A DNA stretch of 10,552 bases from contig CAMCOB010000041.1 of NCBI GenBank assembly GCA_945876305.1, positions 1 through 10,552 of the forward strand, read 5' to 3'. This DNA comes from Bifidobacterium breve. GTDB taxonomy: Bacteria > Actinomycetota > Thermoleophilia > Miltoncostaeales > Miltoncostaeaceae. The notes under the pieces were generated by a model. It made no database searches, was not told the origin of the DNA, and saw only the letters and a program-made list of their open reading frames with translations. A program made the translations under genes and the position numbers. Positions 6,914 through 10,552 of the stretch are shown here, one piece after another (position 1 is the stretch's first letter; every line of letters starts with the position of its first letter).

Positions 6914-6985
6914 CTACATGGCGCCCGGTCTGACGGGTTCCACCCCTCATGGGGGGACAAGGGTCACCCGTCCCACGGCCCCCGG

Positions 6986-6991
6986 TACTGT
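6986..6991 (+). promoter_or_regulatory. Possible -10 box giving a leaderless DUF5718 transcript
   Basis: TACTGT fits TAnnnT and lies seven bases before GTG 6999, the spacing seen for leaderless genes in actinobacteria. No ribosome binding site precedes that GTG, which agrees with this reading. No clear -35 is seen. Confidence 0.35.
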
Positions 6992-6998
6992 GCGCGGC

Positions 6999-7862
6999 GT
7001 GATTGATGTCCCGCTCCACGACCTCCGTACGGCCGCCGGTATCGGCGTGGCGGGCAATTTCGCCGGCCATCTTGAGCAGGCCGGCGAGGCCGCCGACTTC
7101 GTCAACGTGGTGGCCGAGTCCGCCGTTGCCCCCAAGGGGATCTTTCCGTGGCACATGCCGGGGCGCGATGGCGACCTCGGGATGTTCCCCCTGAGTTCCG
7201 ACACCGTCACCTGGCCGGTGCGCGACCACGAGGTTGACCTGCAGATCGAACCCGAGGTGGGCGCCATCTGCCGCCTGACATACGACGCCCACGGCAGGGT
7301 CGTCGCCATCACGCCCGAGGCGGTCGCGGCGTTCAACGACTGTTCGATCCGCGTGGCTGGCGCCCCCAAGATCAGCCAGAAGAAGAATTGGGCCCCAGCA
7401 TCCAAGGGTCTCGCGGCCCGGGGGTTCGCCGTGAGCGACCTCGAGCCGACCGGCGGTCTGGCCACGCTGCGCATCGCCTGCTTTATGCGGCGCGATGGCC
7501 AGGTGCACGAGTACGGCATCGACAGCCCGGCGCGCGGGTACTCATATGCGGGCACCACGCTCATCGACTGGATCATCGAGCGTCTGGCAAATCAGCAGGG
7601 GTCGCCCGATACCCCGCTTGAGCCAGTGGGCCAGTACCTGCGTGACGCCGGCCGCCCCGAGCGCGCGGTGATCGGCATCGGTGCCACCCGGTATACGGGC
7701 TTCGGCGAGTCCAACTATTTGCAACCCGGCGATGAGAGCATCGTCGTGGTGTACGACGACACCATGCTCACCCGTGATGCCGTTCGCAGTTCGGTGGCAT
7801 CGGGGGATGAGCAGGGGCTCAGCGCGGCATCGGTCCTGGTGCAGGCGGTGCGATCCGCATGA
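6999..7862 (+). CDS. DUF5718 family protein, FAH-like fold
   Basis: A 287-residue soluble protein if it starts at GTG 6999, just before the conserved GIGVAGNFAGHLEQAGEA (14-31). I recognise the pattern GNFAGHLEQAGE, PKGIFPWHMPG (45-55) and QIEPEVG (82-88) from the DUF5718 family, which has no known reaction. Inference: EPE (84-86) followed by AFNDCSIR (111-118), KKNWAPASKG (128-137) and LQPGD (241-245) parallels the Glu-rich metal site, the FNDVSARD motif, the Lys segment and the LxPGD turn of the fumarylacetoacetate hydrolase superfamily, so it may act on a small keto-acid. In-frame starts at 6906 and 6990 exist; the former would place residues inside the aceA operator and is unlikely. It is divergent from aceA with about 135 bases between them, so the two may share regulation. 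The stop is TGA 7860-7862. Confidence 0.78.
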   Translation: MIDVPLHDLRTAAGIGVAGNFAGHLEQAGEAADFVNVVAESAVAPKGIFPWHMPGRDGDLGMFPLSSDTVTWPVRDHEVDLQIEPEVGAICRLTYDAHGRVVAITPEAVAAFNDCSIRVAGAPKISQKKNWAPASKGLAARGFAVSDLEPTGGLATLRIACFMRRDGQVHEYGIDSPARGYSYAGTTLIDWIIERLANQQGSPDTPLEPVGQYLRDAGRPERAVIGIGATRYTGFGESNYLQPGDESIVVVYDDTMLTRDAVRSSVASGDEQGLSAASVLVQAVRSA

Positions 7863-8140
7863 CGTCCCGCTGAATGGCTGCGACCTGCAGAAGTTGATGC
7901 GCTTCGGCGCACTGAAGAGCTCGGCGCGGATGGCCGAATACGACCCACTTGCCGTATTCGTCGGGACCCCCTTGGGGGGCGGTATGCCTCGCCATAAATG
8001 GAAACCGTTGGCTGGCATCACCCGGTGGTTTCGCGACGAATGCCCCGCGTGCTCGCTCATAAGCCCAGCGCGTGCCGATCATAAGGTAACCTCGGCCGCT
8101 CGCCGCGCCCCCGGTGCGCCTGTGATACCACGAGGGATCA
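7863..8140 (+). other. Gene-free stretch with serial hairpins upstream of cysH
   Basis: The 278 bases between the DUF5718 stop and cysH hold four predicted hairpins in a row: TGCGC-TTCG-GCGCA (7898-7911, a UUCG tetraloop), CGAATACG/CGTATTCG (7935-7942 with 7953-7960), CCCC/GGGG around CTTG (7967-7978), and AAACCGTTGG with CCGGTGGTTT (8002-8011 with 8022-8031), which needs three G-U pairs and so would only form fully in plus-strand RNA. TCATAAG then occurs twice, 22 bases apart (8057-8063, 8079-8085). TAAGGT (8082-8087) and the region around GATACC (8125) are weak -10 candidates. It could be a structured leader of the cys operon, a small RNA, or a decayed coding piece, since plus frame 1 stays open here with mostly G/C third positions. 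I do not recognise a known riboswitch. Confidence 0.4.
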
Positions 8141-8830
8141 ATGCCCGCGACGAAGCCGCTCCCATTCACGCCCGCCGAGGCGGAGACCATGACCGCCGAC
8201 GATCTCGTCGCTGCGGCCATCGCTGCGTTCCACCCCGGCATCGCTCTGGCCTGCTCATTTCAGCAGGAGGAAGCCGTGCTTCTCGACATGGTGTGTGCGG
8301 CACGCCCCGATGCCCGGGTGTTCGCGCTCGACACAGGCTTTCTGTTCCCCGAGACGTACGAGACGTGGAAGGCCTACGAGGAGCGGTACGGCATCACCAT
8401 CGAGGCCTTCCGGGGCCCGAGCCCCGAAGAGCAGGCTGCCGAGTTCGGTGACCGCCTGTGGGAGCGCGACCCCAACGCCTGCTGCGCCATTCGCAAGGTC
8501 GAGCCGCTCGGCCGCGCCCTCAGCTCACTTGATGCGTGGATCACCGGCCTGCGACGCGACCAGGCTCCCACCCGTGCGGGCACACCCAAGGTCGAGTTCG
8601 ACGAGGCCCGGGGCAATTGGAAGTTCAGTCCCCTTGCCGACTGGACGGTTGAGGATGTGTGGGCGCGCATCGATGAGCGGGGGCTGATCGTGAACCCATT
8701 GCATCAGCAGGGGTACGCGTCGATTGGCTGCACCTACTGCACCGCCCCTGGAACTGGTCGCGAGGGGCGCTGGGCAAGCCTCGACAAGACCGAGTGCGGC
8801 CTTCACCCGGGGGGAGGTCCGGTCGCGTGA
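8141..8830 (+). CDS. cysH: Assimilatory adenylyl-sulfate reductase
   Basis: A 229-residue cytoplasmic enzyme that reduces activated sulfate to sulfite with thioredoxin as donor. Motifs: the nucleotide-binding region ALACSFQQEEAVLL (35-48), LDTGFLFPETY (63-73), a Cys-Cys pair at 114-115 in PNACCAIRKVEPL, Cys197-x-x-Cys200, and the C-terminal catalytic Cys219 in TECGLH. The CC plus CxxC set holds a [4Fe-4S] cluster and marks APS reductases; classical PAPS reductases lack it, so the substrate is most likely APS. ATG 8141 is preceded by GAGGG (8132-8136) with a rather short four-base gap. It is the first gene of cysH-cysD-cysN, and its TGA overlaps the cysD GTG. Confidence 0.94.
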   Translation: MPATKPLPFTPAEAETMTADDLVAAAIAAFHPGIALACSFQQEEAVLLDMVCAARPDARVFALDTGFLFPETYETWKAYEERYGITIEAFRGPSPEEQAAEFGDRLWERDPNACCAIRKVEPLGRALSSLDAWITGLRRDQAPTRAGTPKVEFDEARGNWKFSPLADWTVEDVWARIDERGLIVNPLHQQGYASIGCTYCTAPGTGREGRWASLDKTECGLHPGGGPVA

Positions 8831-9738
8831 GCACGAGCGCTGAGATCACCGCACTGGATGTGTTGGAGGCAGAGGCCGTGCACGTCATCCGTGAGTGCGC
8901 CGCAGAGTGCCAGCGCCCCGTGCTGCTCTTCAGTGGGGGCAAGGACTCCATCGTGCTGGCGCACCTGGCCGTCAAGGCTTTCGCGCCCGCGGGGTTGCCA
9001 TTTCCACTCATGCACGTGGACACAGGGCACAACTTCCCGGAGGTTGTGGAGTACCGGGATTGGTTCGCCACCGAGATCGATGAGCGCCTGATCGTGGCGA
9101 GTGTTGAGGATTCCATCGCCGCCGGCCGGGTGCAGGACGAAACCGGTCCGCGCGCCAGCCGCAACCGCCTGCAGACCACCACGCTGCTTGACGCCATTGC
9201 TGAGCACCAGTTCGACGCCTGCTTCGGTGGCGCACGCCGTGATGAGGAGCGCGCCCGCGCCAAGGAGCGGTTCTTCAGCCACCGCGACATGTTTGGCCAG
9301 TGGGACCCACGCAACCAGCGCCCCGAGCCATGGTCGATCTACAACACCAAGTTGCGAAAGGGTGAGCACTTCAGGGTGTTCCCCATCAGCAACTGGACCG
9401 AAGTGGATGTGTGGACCTACATCGACCGGGAGGGCCTGTCGCTGCCATCCATCTACTTCGCGCATGAGCGCGAGGTGTTTCTGCGCGACGGCCTGTTTAT
9501 GGCTGCGCACGAGGTGGTGGAGCGTCTGCCCGGTGAGGAGATCTTCACCGAGGTCGTACGCTTTCGCACCGTCGGCGACATGACGTGCACGGGGGCCCTC
9601 AAGAGCACGGCATCCACGGTGGACGAGGTGCTGGTTGAGACCCGCGCCAGTGACGTGAGTGAGCGCGGTGCATCGCGCGCCGACGACCGCACCAGCGAGG
9701 CCGCCATGGAAGACCGAAAGCGCGGGGGGTACTTCTGA
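8827..9738 (+). CDS. cysD: Sulfate adenylyltransferase subunit 2
   Basis: A 303-residue small, catalytic subunit of ATP sulfurylase, which makes APS and pyrophosphate from sulfate and ATP together with CysN. Seen: the PP-loop SGGKDS (36-41) in PVLLFSGGKDSIVL, HVDTGHNFPE (63-72), GGARRDEE (134-141), SHRDMFGQWDPRNQRPE (151-167), FPISNWTEVDVW (185-196) and the usual C-terminus EAAMEDRKRGGYF. The start is GTG 8827, which shares GTGA with the cysH stop and has GGAGG at 8813-8817, nine bases upstream; an in-frame ATG at 8794 would lie deep inside cysH. The stop TGA 9736-9738 overlaps the cysN ATG by one base. Confidence 0.96.
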   Translation: MSTSAEITALDVLEAEAVHVIRECAAECQRPVLLFSGGKDSIVLAHLAVKAFAPAGLPFPLMHVDTGHNFPEVVEYRDWFATEIDERLIVASVEDSIAAGRVQDETGPRASRNRLQTTTLLDAIAEHQFDACFGGARRDEERARAKERFFSHRDMFGQWDPRNQRPEPWSIYNTKLRKGEHFRVFPISNWTEVDVWTYIDREGLSLPSIYFAHEREVFLRDGLFMAAHEVVERLPGEEIFTEVVRFRTVGDMTCTGALKSTASTVDEVLVETRASDVSERGASRADDRTSEAAMEDRKRGGYF

Positions 9739-10552
9739 TGCCGCGCGAGACACCCATGCTGCATGCGGTGGCCGTGGGATCGGTGGACGACGGCAAGTCC
9801 ACACTTATTGGCCGTCTTCTCTACGAGACAGGCAACCTCACGGCCGACGAGATCGCGCATGTTGAGGAGGCCAGTCGCAAGCGGGGGCGCAAGGGCATCG
9901 ATCTCGCACTGCTCACCGACGGCCTGCGCGCGGAGCGCGAGCAGGGCATCACCATCGACGTGGCCTACCGATCGTTTGATGCCCAGGGGCGGCGGATTCT
10001 GCTGGGCGACGCCCCGGGACACGAGCAGTACACGCGCAACATGGTGACCGCCGCGGCCGGTGCCGACGTGGCCATCCTGCTGGTGGACGCCAAGAACGGC
10101 ATCACCTCGCAAACACGCCGCCACCTAGCGATATGCGCAATGCTCGGCGTAAAGGATGTCATCGCCTGCGTCAACAAGATCGACCTGGTGGATTACGACA
10201 AGGGCCGCTTCGACGAGATCAGCGATGAGGTGGTGGCCGCCGCCGCATCCGTAAAGGGTCCGCGCGTCACACCCATCCCGCTCTCTGCGCTTGAGGGCGC
10301 CAACCTCATTGAGCGGTCTGAGCGCACCCCGTGGTACTCAGGGCCGACAGTGCTGGACGCGCTGCATGACATTGATCCACCCATTGCCGAGGATGCCTTT
10401 CGGATGCAGGTGCAGTGGGTGACGCGCTACGACGAAGGCGGCGCGGACGTGCGCGCGTTGGCGGGGCGCATCTCGTCGGGCACCGTGCGCGTCGGTGACG
10501 AGGTGGTGGCGCTGCCGTCGGGCGCAACTTCCACGATCGCGCGCATCGACGT
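9738..10552 (+). CDS. cysN: Sulfate adenylyltransferase subunit 1, GTPase (partial, N-terminal part)
   Basis: The first 271 residues are present and the frame is open to the window end. CysN is the GTPase subunit that drives APS synthesis by CysD with GTP hydrolysis. The G motifs are clear: P-loop GSVDDGKST (14-22), EREQGITID (66-74) with the switch Thr, DAPGHEQYTRNM (91-102), NKID (146-149) and SAL (183-185). From about residue 220 an EF-Tu-like beta-barrel domain begins (FRMQVQWVTR, then ISSGTVRVGDEV). ATG 9738 is joined to the cysD stop as TGATG, a sign of coupled translation. Whether a CysC kinase domain is fused at the C-terminus cannot be seen. With an APS-type CysH upstream, such a kinase would not be needed for sulfite formation. 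Confidence 0.95.
   Translation, partial: MPRETPMLHAVAVGSVDDGKSTLIGRLLYETGNLTADEIAHVEEASRKRGRKGIDLALLTDGLRAEREQGITIDVAYRSFDAQGRRILLGDAPGHEQYTRNMVTAAAGADVAILLVDAKNGITSQTRRHLAICAMLGVKDVIACVNKIDLVDYDKGRFDEISDEVVAAAASVKGPRVTPIPLSALEGANLIERSERTPWYSGPTVLDALHDIDPPIAEDAFRMQVQWVTRYDEGGADVRALAGRISSGTVRVGDEVVALPSGATSTIARID

Noticed and set aside
6864..7508. N-terminal extension of the isocitrate lyase frame on the minus strand
   Set aside because: It is antisense to the DUF5718 gene, has no lyase similarity, and ATG 6863 has a good ribosome binding site. The open frame is a by-product of GC-rich codon use.
7542..8060. 172-codon minus-strand frame
   Set aside because: Mostly antisense to DUF5718; the remainder covers the hairpin region, with no recognisable domain or ribosome binding site.
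8040..8084. 14-codon upstream frame (MPRVLAHKPSACRS) as a cysteine-sensing leader peptide
   Set aside because: It has only one Cys codon and no ribosome site or leaderless promoter; known cysteine attenuator peptides carry runs of Cys codons.
7863..8140. S-adenosylmethionine-type riboswitch before cysH
   Set aside because: The hairpin order and loops do not match the SAM riboswitch cores I know, and no conserved core sequence was found.
7861..8451. Plus-strand frame running from the DUF5718 end into cysH
   Set aside because: It has no stop before cysH and would overlap it by over 300 bases in another frame. Its first part has mostly G/C third positions, so a decayed coding fragment cannot be fully excluded.
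8803..9804. 333-codon minus-strand frame across cysD
   Set aside because: Antisense to cysD and cysN, whose motifs and coupled starts are unambiguous.
1..10552. CRISPR arrays, tRNA or rRNA genes, insertion sequences
   Set aside because: No regularly spaced repeats, cloverleaf sequences, rRNA cores, transposase frames or terminal inverted repeats were seen. The DUF2252 direct repeats are gene fragments, not element ends.

Overview
This is a GC-rich window with strong G/C bias at third codon positions, GTG starts and densely packed genes. The gene set points to a high-GC actinobacterium: a long (ICL2-like) isocitrate lyase, a DUF2252 protein, a DUF5718 protein and a cysH-cysD-cysN order. No rRNA, tRNA, CRISPR or insertion sequence is visible, and the genus cannot be resolved from the sequence. 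Both ends cut through genes: cydB at the left and cysN at the right.

Layout: (1) 1-436, plus strand: the C-terminal end of cytochrome bd oxidase subunit II (cydB), overlapped by a 58-residue two-helix membrane protein. (2) 450-1277, minus strand: an alpha-type carbonic anhydrase lipoprotein with a repeat-encoded Ser/Thr linker, convergent with the cydB end. (3) 1401-4547: an accessory-looking block. An unrecognised 488-residue secreted protein (1598-3064, plus) lies between a C-terminal remnant of a DUF2252 gene (1401-1496, minus) and a complete DUF2252 gene (3171-4547, minus). (4) 4608-6863, minus: a 751-residue isocitrate lyase, separated from the DUF2252 gene by a perfect 14-bp hairpin. 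Its promoter region holds a 24-bp palindrome that contains the likely -10 box. (5) 6999-7862, plus: a DUF5718 protein that resembles the fumarylacetoacetate hydrolase fold, divergent from aceA and probably leaderless. (6) 7863-8140: a gene-free stretch with four successive predicted hairpins. (7) 8141-10552, plus: the assimilatory sulfate reduction operon cysH-cysD-cysN, with overlapping starts and stops.

How the genes work together: CysD and CysN form ATP sulfurylase, which makes adenylyl sulfate (APS). CysH, which has the four iron-sulfur cysteines of APS reductases, reduces APS to sulfite, so the pathway probably skips PAPS. Isocitrate lyase starts the glyoxylate shunt for growth on acetate or fatty acids. 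The bd oxidase supports respiration at low oxygen. These are known functions. The less explained items are the secreted protein inside the DUF2252 duplication, the structured region before cysH, the palindrome at the aceA promoter, and the hairpin before the DUF2252 start. No clearly new multi-gene system is evident.
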